A DNA stretch of 35,166 nt from G020354785 sp964534745 (GTDB lineage Bacteria > Bacteroidota > Bacteroidia > Bacteroidales > UBA10428): NCBI GenBank assembly GCA_964534745.1, contig CAZHQW010000036.1, forward strand, positions 1-35,166, read 5' to 3'. The notes under the pieces are model-generated. The model was given only the letters and a program-made list of their open reading frames with translations, did not search any database and had not been told where the DNA came from. The position numbers were made by a program, and so were the translations under genes. This document shows, piece by piece, positions 1 to 8,703 of this stretch; positions within the stretch are counted from its first letter, which is position 1; every line of letters starts with the position of its first letter.

Positions 1-1373
1 AAGGCTTCGGGACCCATAAATTCGGTCCTGTACCAGAAGTTGTCATAAAAGAAGGATTCTGAGATCATCTGCTGGTTGTCACCAAAGCCGGGATCAGGAA
101 GAGCTCCTGCGTTAAGGTAGGTGCTGAGTACCGTGCCGGGCACAGTGGCTACCAGCCATTCATCATCAACAAAGCCGGATTGAGAAAGTACTTCTCCACC
201 CTCATTTACCAGTGATTCGCGCTGAACACGCCATGTACCACCCGCCAGGTTCAGCCGTCCCTGATCTGTCATAGGAGGGGAGGGACTGGGAACGGGCACG
301 GGTCCGCCATATCCGAAAACTTCGAGCTCACTGAGTATGTATCCTTCGCTGGAAGCAGCCTCCTGCATAAGCACTCTTATGTACCTTGCATTCACCGCTG
401 AATCCAGCATTATTTGGTCTGTAAGTCCGGTTCCTGTCTTCAGCTCACACAGATTATTCCATGACAGAGCATCGTCCGATATCTGGACAGAACCGGCACT
501 GGCACGGCTTATCCAGTGTAGCACTATACTATCAATTTTACATTCCGAGCCAAGATCAACATATACCCATTCCCGGCCTGTACCTTCACTCATCCATGCA
601 CTGGTAAAATCGTAGGGTCCTCCCAGCTTGATACGGTCATTATTGATGAAAAGTCCGAATTCCTCTATATTCCATATTCTGACATTGGGCGCATCCAGCC
701 TGAGCCTGTAAAACCTGTAGCCGGCAACTGAAGGCAGCTTAAAAGGATAATTAAATGTCCTAAGGTCAGCCGGCATCCAGCTCCGATAGCGTTCCGCCAG
801 GGACCAGCCCGGAAAACCACTGCTTTCAATACGCCCCAGCTCATCCCATTGTTCTCCGTCATCTGAAGCTGATACGATGCAAAGATATCCCATGGAATCC
901 CGATCATCGATTCTTAAAATACCGGAAATATTGATACTGTCTACACCGGGAATATTATTGCCACCTGCAATTTCAATCTGTATCCAGCAACTGGAATTGC
1001 TTATGGAAACTGCTGTCGCGTTATTTCTGTCAATTATCCACTCACGCTCGTTCTTTTTCAGAAGGCCGTGCTCACTGGTATATGTAAGTACCCTCTGCGG
1101 TATAACAGAATCGCGGATACCGTCAGTAACAAGCTGTGCTGTGAGGCTATAATTAATACTGCCTGAATGCCATGCAGGCCTGTGAAGGGCCAGGTTGCGG
1201 CAGGTTGTATCGTCAATGCTCATTGAAGGGGAAAAGTCCTCACGCGGATCGCCCGGGTATATTCCTGGACCTCTGGTATAATCCTGTGTACCGGCACTTA
1301 AAATAAAAGTATATGCGAGTATTATGATACAAATAATTTCACTGACAGCATGTTTTTTGCTTGTTGAGTCCAT
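1..1373 (-). CDS. GH2 family glycosidase with N-terminal discoidin-like domains (3' end outside window)
   Basis: An open minus-strand frame runs from ATG at 1373 to the left edge without a stop, giving about 457 residues. The start (MDSTSKKHAVSEI...) is followed by a hydrophobic stretch, so a signal peptide is likely. Residues about 45-230 and 230-350 are beta-rich and look like F5/8-type C (discoidin/CBM32-like) domains, for example 'EWVYVDLGSECKIDSIVLHW' and 'ARYIRVLMQEA'. From about residue 370 the sequence becomes a GH2 sugar-binding domain ('GGTWRVQRESLV', 'VATVPGTVLSTYLNAGALPDP', 'FFYDNFWYRTEF'). That pattern is typical of GH2 enzymes of the beta-mannosidase / exo-beta-glucosaminidase type. 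The catalytic TIM barrel lies beyond the window, so substrate and catalytic residues cannot be checked. It is divergent from the GH5 gene. GH2 assignment is firm; specificity is inference. Confidence 0.8.
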   Translation of the reverse strand, partial: MDSTSKKHAVSEIICIIILAYTFILSAGTQDYTRGPGIYPGDPREDFSPSMSIDDTTCRNLALHRPAWHSGSINYSLTAQLVTDGIRDSVIPQRVLTYTSEHGLLKKNEREWIIDRNNATAVSISNSSCWIQIEIAGGNNIPGVDSINISGILRIDDRDSMGYLCIVSASDDGEQWDELGRIESSGFPGWSLAERYRSWMPADLRTFNYPFKLPSVAGYRFYRLRLDAPNVRIWNIEEFGLFINNDRIKLGGPYDFTSAWMSEGTGREWVYVDLGSECKIDSIVLHWISRASAGSVQISDDALSWNNLCELKTGTGLTDQIMLDSAVNARYIRVLMQEAASSEGYILSELEVFGYGGPVPVPSPSPPMTDQGRLNLAGGTWRVQRESLVNEGGEVLSQSGFVDDEWLVATVPGTVLSTYLNAGALPDPGFGDNQQMISESFFYDNFWYRTEFMGPEA

Positions 1374-1515
1374 AAAGCTTATCGTTGATTGTTAATAATT
1401 AAAATAATATTCATTACTTTGGGGAAGTCCGTTAGTTTTTTCAGGAATTACGGTTTCCAATTTAACTAAATTATATTAAATACACACGGCGCAAAAAAAA
1501 TTAAACCGGGTAAAT
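1374..1515. promoter_or_regulatory. Divergent intergenic region between the GH2 and GH5 genes
   Basis: This AT-rich 142-bp stretch separates two divergent starts (1373 minus, 1516 plus) and must hold both promoters. On the plus strand a weak match to the Bacteroidota pattern TTG-N(17-23)-TAnnTTTG is visible: TTG at 1389-1391, 22 bp, then TTACTTTG at 1414-1421 (one mismatch). No clear match was seen for the minus-strand gene. No repeat or hairpin was seen. Confidence 0.3.
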
Positions 1516-1522
1516 ATGAAAT

Positions 1523-1732
1523 TTGGAATGGCACTTCTGGTAATGCTTACATACATCGTAAGTGCAAACGGACAGGGNNNNNNNNNNNNNNNNNNNNNNN
1601 NNNNNNNNNNNNNNNNNNNNNNNNNNNNNNNNNNNNNNNNNNNNNNNNNNNNNNNNNNNNNNNNNNNNNNNNNNNNNTTGGAATGGCACTTCTGGTAATG
1701 CTTACATACATCGTAAGTGCAAACGGACAGGG
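1523..1732. repeat. 55-bp direct duplication flanking the N gap (assembly artefact)
   Basis: Copies at 1523-1577 and 1678-1732 match base for base. The left copy ends exactly where the Ns begin and the right copy starts exactly where they end. A length of 55 equals a k-mer size commonly used by de Bruijn assemblers, which fits an unmerged graph overlap rather than a biological repeat. Confidence 0.85.
1578..1677. other. Assembly gap of 100 N, probably false
   Basis: Exactly 100 N bases lie inside the 5' end of the GH5 gene. The 55 bases before the gap (1523-1577) are identical to the 55 bases after it (1678-1732). That is what is expected when two overlapping contig ends are joined with a default spacer instead of being merged. 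The real distance is therefore probably zero, with one 55-bp copy too many. Confidence 0.9.
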
Positions 1733-4385
1733 ATTTCTTCATACTCAGGGTAAACATGTTATTGACGGGAACGGTGATACGGTTTTTCTGAGGGGGATCG
1801 GACTGGGAGGGTGGATGTTGCAGGAAGGATATATGCTTCAGACATCTGATTTTGCAGGTTCCCAGCACGAGATAAGAGAAAAGATTGAAAAACTCATAGG
1901 TGCCGGGAACACGGATACCTTTTATAATGCCTGGCTGGACAATTATATTACAAAAGCAGATATTGAATCTATTAAAGCGTGGGGTTTTAACTCGGTAAGA
2001 CTGCCCATGCATTACAACCTGGTTACCCTGCCTATTCAGGATGAGCCTGTACAAGGGGAAAACACCTGGTTAAACAGGGGCTTTGAGCTGACAGACAGCC
2101 TGCTCAAATGGTGCAGTGATAATGAATTATACCTGATACTCGACCTGCATGCAGCACCGGGTGGACAGGGTCATGATGCATCTATATCGGACTATGATTC
2201 TCAGTACCCTTCCTTATGGCAAAGCGCCGATAACCGCCATAAGACTACCGCACTATGGAAAAAGCTGGCAGAAAGGTATGCCGGGGAACCGTGGATTGGC
2301 GGCTATGACCTGATAAATGAACCCAACTGGGAACTGCCAGGAAATACGTTGCTCAGGCAACTGTATATCGAAATAACGGATAGCATAAGAAAGGCCGATA
2401 CGAATCACATAATTTTTATAGAGGGTAACTGGTATGCAAATGATTTTACTGGACTGTCGGTTCCCTGGGATGATAATATGGTTTACAGTCCGCATAAATA
2501 CTGGAGCTTCAATGATGTTGCCTCTATTCAGTGGGTGCTTGACCTGAGAAATAGCAATAATGTTCCTTTATGGCTCGGTGAAAGCGGAGAGAACTCCAAC
2601 ACATGGTTCAGGGATGCCATTACCCTGCTGGAGGAAAATGGTATAGGATGGTGCTGGTGGCCATGGAAGAAGTTCAGTTCAATATCAGGTCCTGCATCGG
2701 TTATTATGACCGATGGTTACCGGGATTTACTGGATTACTGGAACGGACAGGGTACGCAGCCTGATGCTGAAACTGCCAGGGAAGCCCTGATGGAGATGAC
2801 AGAGAATCTGAAAATTGAAAATTGTATCATACACAGGGATATAAGGGATGCCATGTTCAGGCAGATAAACTCTGACCTTACTATATTTTTTAAGAATAAC
2901 GTAATTCCGGGTATTATTCATGCGACTGATTTTGACCTGGGTCCGGTTAATATAGCATATTATGATGAGTATGTAGCGGACTACCGGACATCAACCGGAA
3001 ATTATACTTCCTGGAATGATGGCTGGGCTTACCGGAATGATGGTGTTGATATAGAAGAGTGTGCAGACGAAGTGAACAGCAATGGTTATAATGTAGGATG
3101 GATATCCGGTGGTGAGTGGATGCAGTATGAAGTGAATATTTCAGGTTCGGCAGTATATGATGTTAATGTAAGAGTGGCTTCACAGGGTGGGGGAGGAGTA
3201 TTTCACCTTAAGCTGGACGATGCACATGTTTGTAATCCGGTTTCAGTTCCCTCAACCGGAACATGGCAAAACTGGGAGACACTTACAATACATGATGTTG
3301 TACTTGACAGCGGCAACCATAAGCTGAAGTTTTATACAGACAAGTCTGGGTTTAACCTAAGCAGCATGGAATTCCTTTATATATCTGAAACAACAGACCT
3401 GGAAACAGTTTTTATATATGCCAGAACATTAAGCGATACTACTATAGAGGTCATCCTGAATAAGCCTCTTCAGTCCCCGCTCCCTGATGTGATATCAGAT
3501 TTCATGGTTTATAGCAATGATAGTCCTGTGACTATCGGTAATATTTTACTGTCACAAAACAACACCAGGATTATTGTTATAACCATTGATGAGCAAATGG
3601 ATAGTAAATCAGAAATAAAAGTTACATATGCGGGCAACCAGATTTTTGCACAGGATGGTACAGTTCTGACGGTCTTTACCATGAAAGATGTAGTTAACCT
3701 GATACCTGCTATTCATGGAATTCCAGGAAAAATTGAGGCTGAAGACTTCTTTTTTCAGATAGGAACAAGTACAGAAACAACAACTGATATTGGTGGCGGA
3801 TTGAATATAGGTCATGCTGATGTAGGGGATTATATGGATTATTATATATATGTTGCTGACAGCGGGCCTTATATTGTTAACTACCGCGTTGCATCACTAG
3901 ATCACAACGGGGGATTGAAGTTTCAGCTTGTTGACAGCAACGCTACGGCTACAACATTACATACTGCTGTATTTAGTGTTACGGGAGGCTGGCAAATATG
4001 GACTACGGCAGCCAAATCGGTAGTCCTCCCCGCTGGTCTTCACATCATGAGGTTACTTGTTACAAGGCCGCAGTTTAACCTGAACTGGATTGAGATAAAG
4101 GAACCTGCTTCGGTCATAGAATCAGGAAAAGAAGAAATCAGCCTGAATGTATACCCCAATCCCAGTCCGGGAGTTTTTAGTATTGAAGGTGAGCTGAAAA
4201 ATCCCCAGGATATTTGTATTATAATATACCGTATGGACGGACAACAAATATTAATCCGTAAAGAAACCTGTGCAGGCAAGTTCAGGATAAATATTGATAT
4301 TTCTGAATTTTTCGGGGGCATCTGCTTAATGGAAATAAGACTGGAGAATGGGAAGAGTTGCTTTAAGAAATTATTTAAGTATTAA
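1683..4385 (+). CDS. Secreted GH5 beta-glycanase with two CBM6-like modules and type IX sorting domain
   Basis: Likely an endo-acting beta-glycanase, exported and handled by the type IX system. The given start (900 aa) is the first ATG after the gap. If the false gap is collapsed, the true start is ATG 1516 (MKFGMALLVMLTY...), giving 904 aa and a complete signal peptide. The GH5 barrel covers about residues 20-365: 'FLRGIGLGGWML', 'NSVRLPMHYN', acid/base E213 in 'LINEPNW', nucleophile E300 in 'WLGESGE'. It is followed by a CBM6-like beta-sandwich (about 410-570), an Ig-like module (573-672), a second CBM6-like domain (676-806; 'IPGKIEAEDFF', 'VGDYMDYYIYV') and a CTD from about 820 ('VYPNPSPGVFSIEG'). 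The next gene starts 19 bp downstream, so the two are probably co-transcribed. Beta-glucan or xylan are plausible substrates; the GH5 subfamily is not determined. Confidence 0.93.
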   Translation: MALLVMLTYIVSANGQGFLHTQGKHVIDGNGDTVFLRGIGLGGWMLQEGYMLQTSDFAGSQHEIREKIEKLIGAGNTDTFYNAWLDNYITKADIESIKAWGFNSVRLPMHYNLVTLPIQDEPVQGENTWLNRGFELTDSLLKWCSDNELYLILDLHAAPGGQGHDASISDYDSQYPSLWQSADNRHKTTALWKKLAERYAGEPWIGGYDLINEPNWELPGNTLLRQLYIEITDSIRKADTNHIIFIEGNWYANDFTGLSVPWDDNMVYSPHKYWSFNDVASIQWVLDLRNSNNVPLWLGESGENSNTWFRDAITLLEENGIGWCWWPWKKFSSISGPASVIMTDGYRDLLDYWNGQGTQPDAETAREALMEMTENLKIENCIIHRDIRDAMFRQINSDLTIFFKNNVIPGIIHATDFDLGPVNIAYYDEYVADYRTSTGNYTSWNDGWAYRNDGVDIEECADEVNSNGYNVGWISGGEWMQYEVNISGSAVYDVNVRVASQGGGGVFHLKLDDAHVCNPVSVPSTGTWQNWETLTIHDVVLDSGNHKLKFYTDKSGFNLSSMEFLYISETTDLETVFIYARTLSDTTIEVILNKPLQSPLPDVISDFMVYSNDSPVTIGNILLSQNNTRIIVITIDEQMDSKSEIKVTYAGNQIFAQDGTVLTVFTMKDVVNLIPAIHGIPGKIEAEDFFFQIGTSTETTTDIGGGLNIGHADVGDYMDYYIYVADSGPYIVNYRVASLDHNGGLKFQLVDSNATATTLHTAVFSVTGGWQIWTTAAKSVVLPAGLHIMRLLVTRPQFNLNWIEIKEPASVIESGKEEISLNVYPNPSPGVFSIEGELKNPQDICIIIYRMDGQQILIRKETCAGKFRINIDISEFFGGICLMEIRLENGKSCFKKLFKY

Positions 4386-4404
4386 CATATAAAAGCCGAC
4401 AAAA

Positions 4405-6207
4405 ATGAAAAGCGTTAGATTTATTTTTATTTTGCTTTTGATTGTTGAGATATTATTGAACCATGAACCGGGTTATTCACAATCAAAAGTATTTATACCG
4501 GACGCCAATTTCAGGAATTTCTTAAACACCAGTTTTCCGACATTTATGGATTTGTCCGGAGACAGCCTGATTACCGATTCTGCATCTGCTTTTACAGGTA
4601 ACATTGATTGCTCAAATCAAAATATAGAGGATTTAAGCGGGATTGAATATTTTACGAATATATACAGACTGGAGTGTAATAATAACCAGCTGACCGGTCT
4701 GCCCGATTTATCCGCTATTACTACCTTAATGAGGCTTTATTGTCATGATAACAAGTTAACCGCGCTGCCCGATTTCTCATTAAATACTTCCCTGCTCGAT
4801 ATATACTGTGAAAATAACCAGCTGGCCAGCCTGCCGGATTTTTCAAATAATACTGCTTTATTACATCTTATTTTTAATAATAACCTGTTGACAGAATTGC
4901 CCGACCTGTCAGCCAATATTGATTTGGTGTACCTTCATGTTGATGATAACCAGCTGACAAGTCTGCCAGACCTTTCAAATAATTTAGAATTATGTGAACT
5001 TAGCTGTAACAATAATCAATTAACCAGTCTGCCTGATCTTACGGCCAATACTGATTTATATGATCTTGCATGTAATGGTAATAATTTAACGTTACTGCCT
5101 GATCTTTCCGCAAATACAGCTTTAAAGTATATATATTGTCACAGTAATAGTTTAATAAGCTTACCGGATTTATCAAATTGCACTCCCCTTGTTACTCTTG
5201 TCTGTGATAATAATCAGTTAACCAGTTTACCGGATTTATCCGCAAATACAAACTTACACGCTATTTATTGCAGTTATAATCTATTATCGGGTTTGCCTGA
5301 CCTGTCTGGTAACAATGCCTTGCAGGTATTTCATTGTAGTCATAATAAACTGGATTTTTCAGATGCGAGGGAATTGAGGATCGCCGATACGCTGTCAGGA
5401 TTGTATAATTTTTCATATGAACCTCAATTGCCGTTCGGTGAAGAATGCAGCATGTGCATATATGAGGGTGATTCAGCTGTTTTAAGTATTGCTGCCCAGG
5501 ATTCGGCATTAAGCTATCAATGGTTTAAAGACAATGAAGAGATTAGCGGTGCTGCAGATACTATTCTGGTTATACCTGAAATAGCATATGCAGATACAGG
5601 GATTTATACATGCAAATCATACGGTACTGCCCTGGGAAGTCCGCCTATGATCTGGGGACCGGGCATAAGTGAGTTTGTGTCGGCACCTGTTACGCTAAAA
5701 ATTAAACTTCCATGTAGCTTTTCAGGATTAGATACTGTTTATTATATGGACGATGACACTGTAATTCTCACAGGGAGTCCGCCAGGCGGCATATTCAGCG
5801 GTCCGGGTATCAGCGGCAATTGTTTTATTCCACACATGGCAGGAGAGGGGATTCATACAATCACCTATTCCTATACCAGTACAAACGGTTGTGTGAGCTC
5901 TTATTCACAGCAAGTAGAGATATTGGACTTTGAGAGTATACAAAGTTCCGGTTTATTTAACGGAGTAATTTTATACCCCAATCCCAGTAAGGGCAGCATC
6001 AATATTGAAATAAAAACAGTCCGGTCGGAAAATCTGGAACTTCAAATATTAGATAATCTTGGCAGGGAAATAATAAGGGAAGAAATTAAAAATTATTCAG
6101 GTTCTTATAGTAGTAATTTTGATTTAAATGGATATCCGTCCGGCATATATTACCTTCAGATAGTGACAGGTGAAGGAAAGATTATTAAGAAGATAATAAT
6201 CGAATAA
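4405..6207 (+). CDS. Leucine-rich-repeat, Ig-like surface protein with type IX sorting domain
   Basis: Probable secreted or cell-surface binding protein, no enzyme domain seen. A signal peptide (MKSVRFIFILLLIVEILL...GYSQ) is followed by a short N-terminal cap and then ten uninterrupted 22-residue leucine-rich repeats at about residues 89-308, with consensus LxCxxNxLTxLPDLSxNTxL. Residues about 345-420 form an Ig-like domain ('LSYQWFKDN', 'YADTGIYTC'). About 435-507 is a second beta-sandwich ('GGIFSGPGISG', a pattern often preceding sorting domains). The C terminus from about 520 ('VILYPNPSKG', ending 'GKIIKKIIIE') is a type A type IX sorting domain. The gene starts 19 bp after the GH5 gene on the same strand. 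LRR proteins of this kind usually bind proteins or glycans; attachment to substrate or another cell is inference. Confidence 0.9.
   Translation: MKSVRFIFILLLIVEILLNHEPGYSQSKVFIPDANFRNFLNTSFPTFMDLSGDSLITDSASAFTGNIDCSNQNIEDLSGIEYFTNIYRLECNNNQLTGLPDLSAITTLMRLYCHDNKLTALPDFSLNTSLLDIYCENNQLASLPDFSNNTALLHLIFNNNLLTELPDLSANIDLVYLHVDDNQLTSLPDLSNNLELCELSCNNNQLTSLPDLTANTDLYDLACNGNNLTLLPDLSANTALKYIYCHSNSLISLPDLSNCTPLVTLVCDNNQLTSLPDLSANTNLHAIYCSYNLLSGLPDLSGNNALQVFHCSHNKLDFSDARELRIADTLSGLYNFSYEPQLPFGEECSMCIYEGDSAVLSIAAQDSALSYQWFKDNEEISGAADTILVIPEIAYADTGIYTCKSYGTALGSPPMIWGPGISEFVSAPVTLKIKLPCSFSGLDTVYYMDDDTVILTGSPPGGIFSGPGISGNCFIPHMAGEGIHTITYSYTSTNGCVSSYSQQVEILDFESIQSSGLFNGVILYPNPSKGSINIEIKTVRSENLELQILDNLGREIIREEIKNYSGSYSSNFDLNGYPSGIYYLQIVTGEGKIIKKIIIE
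4669..5328 (+). repeat. Ten tandem 66-bp leucine-rich-repeat units
   Basis: Coding repeats of exactly 66 bp (22 residues) run through the LRR gene without a length change. The protein motif LPDLSxNT recurs nearly invariantly, while synonymous positions vary between units. The array is therefore maintained at protein level rather than being a recent DNA expansion. Confidence 0.85.
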
Positions 6208-6222
6208 GCTGAATGACCATTA

Positions 6223-7296
6223 CTATTTTGAATTTCTTTGCAGCTGCTTTTTAAAAAATTCACCGCAGCCAGTGAGCTCATATGTGTCCCATGAACTGAA
6301 AATATGCGGATGCCAGTCAGGATCGAACACCCAGGCTATCCAGCTTATACCTTTCTCTTCAAGGTAGCTGATTATTATGTTGCCGTAATGCCCTTCATCT
6401 ATAGTATCGCCTTTGGCAAGGCGGAATCCGAACTCCGTAACAATAACAGGATAACTGTCCGCAGCAAAGCCGAAACTCTCTTCCCATTTAGGAGGCCATG
6501 GCGGTTTTCGCTTGGCTGCATAGGGGTGGGAAACATACCCTATGCCTTCCGCATTAACGGGCTCATAACGTATAAAGCTCAGGTCATATCCCCAATCCAG
6601 TCCGGCCACAAGGGGAATGGTTTCTTTATCATAGCTGCGGATTAGACTTATGATGTTCTCAATGATATCTTTCCACTCTGTCCATGACATATTTCCCATG
6701 CGTCCGAAAAAAGTCGTAGGCTCATTAAACAGTTCGTAAAAGGCAACTGTATTATGCCCCCTGAAATGCCATGCTATGGCACGCCAGAACTCATAGGTCT
6801 CTTTTTGGGTAGTATTATACATTTCATTTTGAAAGAGTTCCATGTGCAGGTTTCCAATAGAGTGCCAGTCTATTATAACATACATCTCCAGCTCTGTGCA
6901 CCACTGTACTGCCTGGTCTAGCAGCTGCAGGTATTTTTCAGGCGTACGTTCTCTCCATGCAACGGGATGGACAGGTATACGGACAATATTGGCACCCATC
7001 TCCTTTATCTTTTCGAAATGAGCCTTGCTCCAGTGCCCCTGGTCATCCAGCTTGTCAGGATCAGTGGTTGCAAGCCCGCGAAACATAATGGTATCTCCAC
7101 TGGAATTTACAAATTTGTTTCCCCTTACACTTATCAGGGGCAGGTTCCTGGCAACGGGACTGCTCTCCGGCCATTTTGGCCAGCCGGCATTCCACCATTC
7201 ACTTTTACCCTGGTTTTTGCTCTCATGCTGTGAGTATGCATCAATATTTAGAGATAATAACACCAATGCAATTGTTAATTGTATTATTATTTTCAT
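6223..7296 (-). CDS. GH5 family glycosidase (cellulase-type), secreted
   Basis: A 357-residue GH5 enzyme acting on beta-linked glycans, probably periplasmic or extracellular. The start at 7296 (MKIIIQLTIALVLLSLNIDAYSQ) gives a standard signal peptide; an upstream in-frame ATG at 7344 would add 16 residues in front of it and is less likely. The chain has 'FVNSSGDTIMFRGL', 'NIVRIPVHP', acid/base E192 in 'YELFNEPT', 'VSHPYA' and nucleophile E288 in 'VTEFGF', in the order expected for a GH5 TIM barrel. The length matches a single catalytic domain with no binding module and no sorting domain. No lipobox cysteine is seen. It converges on the LRR gene with 15 bp between stops and is divergent from the GH27 gene. 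Substrate unknown: endoglucanase, mannanase and related activities all occur in GH5. Confidence 0.9.
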   Translation of the reverse strand: MKIIIQLTIALVLLSLNIDAYSQHESKNQGKSEWWNAGWPKWPESSPVARNLPLISVRGNKFVNSSGDTIMFRGLATTDPDKLDDQGHWSKAHFEKIKEMGANIVRIPVHPVAWRERTPEKYLQLLDQAVQWCTELEMYVIIDWHSIGNLHMELFQNEMYNTTQKETYEFWRAIAWHFRGHNTVAFYELFNEPTTFFGRMGNMSWTEWKDIIENIISLIRSYDKETIPLVAGLDWGYDLSFIRYEPVNAEGIGYVSHPYAAKRKPPWPPKWEESFGFAADSYPVIVTEFGFRLAKGDTIDEGHYGNIIISYLEEKGISWIAWVFDPDWHPHIFSSWDTYELTGCGEFFKKQLQRNSK

Positions 7297-7467
7297 GATT
7301 TTGATTATTTGAGACCAATATAGAAATAAAAAGCAAAATCCCAATTTGTAAAAACAAGTTCTTTTATAGGAAGGAAATTATTTAACAAAATTCTTTATTT
7401 ACATTAAAATTTGTAGTTTTAGAAAGACAAATCATTACTGTAATTAGAAAACACAATTATTAAACTT
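7297..7467. promoter_or_regulatory. Divergent intergenic region between GH5 and GH27 genes
   Basis: AT-rich 171-bp spacer that must contain promoters in both directions. No convincing TAnnTTTG box was found: TAAAATTTG near 7404-7412 has a three-base spacer instead of two. No palindrome or terminator was seen. Confidence 0.3.
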
Positions 7468-8673
7468 ATGAAAAAATTTATTTTGTTGATTCCTGTTATT
7501 ATCTGTACCTGCCTGCAGGCGCAGAAATTTGAGGGACTGGCACTAACGCCTCCCATGGGATGGAACAGCTGGAACACTTTTCATTGTGACATTAGCGAAC
7601 AGCTGGTCAAAGATATGGTTGATGCTTTTATTAAAGATGGATATAAGGAGGCGGGTTATGAGTATATCAATATTGACGATTGCTGGATGGCTATGGAAAG
7701 GGACAGCCTTGGCAATCTTGTACCACATCCTGAAAAATTCCCAAATGGTATTAAAGCCGTTGCAGATTATGCTCACTCAAAAGGATTAAAGCTTGGTATT
7801 TACGGCTGTGCAGGTGACCGCACTTGTGGAGGATTTCCGGGCAACAGGGGACATGAGTACCAGGATGCCCTCACCTATGCTTCCTGGGGTGTTGATTATT
7901 TAAAATATGACTGGTGCAATACTGGCGGTTTAAATGCTACAGGTGCCTATACAACTATGCGTGATGCTTTGTTCGCCGCAAAAAGGCCTGTAGTATTCAG
8001 CTTGTGCGAGTGGGGTAATAACCAGCCATGGGAGTGGGGAAAAGATGTTGGACATTTATGGCGCATCAGCGGTGATATAGATGTGTGCTTTGATTGTGAA
8101 ATTAATCACGGGACATGGTCTTCCTGGGGTGTTATGCGCATTGTTTATATGCGTGATGGGATTCGCGGCTATTCGGGACCTGACCACTGGAATGACTTTG
8201 ATATGATGGAAGTGGGGAACGGGATGAGCGTAAATGAAGACCGTTCACATTTCACGCTGTGGTGCATGTTTGCAAGTCCGCTTATTATGGGCCATGATTT
8301 GAGAAAAGCGAGCAAAGAGACTATAGACATTCTTACAAATAAGGAAGTAATTGCTATTAACCAGGATTCTCTCGGCATACAGGCATTTAAGTACTCGGAT
8401 AAGGACAGCCTGGAGATATGGGTTAAACCCCTTGCCGGGGGTGACTGGGCAGTCTGCTTTCTGAACAGGAAAAACCGGCCCTATAAGTTCGAGTTTAACT
8501 GGAGTGAGCACCATTTTGTTGACAGCATATTCAATATGGACGCAAATTTCACAAGGGATAATTACAAAATAAGGGATCTATGGTTAAAAAAAGATGCAGG
8601 GTCAACAGGGAAAGTATTAAAAGCTGAGCTGCAGGGTCATGATGTGTTATTGCTCAGGCTCTCAAAAGAATAA
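7468..8673 (+). CDS. GH27 alpha-galactosidase
   Basis: Predicted to release terminal alpha-linked galactose (for example from galactomannan, galacto-oligosaccharides or decorated hemicellulose). The 401-residue length is normal for GH27. After a signal peptide (MKKFILLIPVIICTCLQAQ) come the hallmark N-terminal 'LTPPMGWNSWNTF', 'YINIDDCWM', 'LKLGIYGCAGDRTC' and 'YLKYDWC' with nucleophile D148. 'RISGDID' carries the acid/base D203 by analogy with human alpha-galactosidase A, and 'GPDHWNDFDMMEVGN' follows. The last 90 or so residues form the usual C-terminal beta-sandwich. No sorting domain is present, so it is probably periplasmic. It heads a plus-strand run of five genes; a GNAT gene follows after 30 bp. 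Other GH27 activities, such as alpha-N-acetylgalactosaminidase, are possible but less common. Confidence 0.95.
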   Translation: MKKFILLIPVIICTCLQAQKFEGLALTPPMGWNSWNTFHCDISEQLVKDMVDAFIKDGYKEAGYEYINIDDCWMAMERDSLGNLVPHPEKFPNGIKAVADYAHSKGLKLGIYGCAGDRTCGGFPGNRGHEYQDALTYASWGVDYLKYDWCNTGGLNATGAYTTMRDALFAAKRPVVFSLCEWGNNQPWEWGKDVGHLWRISGDIDVCFDCEINHGTWSSWGVMRIVYMRDGIRGYSGPDHWNDFDMMEVGNGMSVNEDRSHFTLWCMFASPLIMGHDLRKASKETIDILTNKEVIAINQDSLGIQAFKYSDKDSLEIWVKPLAGGDWAVCFLNRKNRPYKFEFNWSEHHFVDSIFNMDANFTRDNYKIRDLWLKKDAGSTGKVLKAELQGHDVLLLRLSKE

Positions 8674-8703
8674 CAATTTAAATTCCGCCATCAGGAACGA
8701 CAT

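Noticed and set aside
337..1152. Plus-strand open frames of 92 and 91 codons and a minus-strand frame of 80 codons near the left edge
   Set aside because: They are other frames of the minus-strand GH2 gene, which reads openly from 1373 to the edge with recognisable domains.
1476..2054. Minus-strand open frame reading through the N gap
   Set aside because: It depends on unknown bases and is antisense to the GH5 gene.
4669..5328. Regular 66-bp repeats as a CRISPR-like or non-coding array
   Set aside because: The units are in frame, encode a classic LRR consensus and differ mainly at synonymous positions.
7297..7344. Upstream start for the small GH5 at 7344
   Set aside because: It would place 16 residues before a normal signal peptide; ATG 7296 gives a standard N terminus.
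7404..7412. TAAAATTTG as the -7 box of the GH27 promoter
   Set aside because: The spacer is three bases instead of two and no TTG element is found at the right distance.
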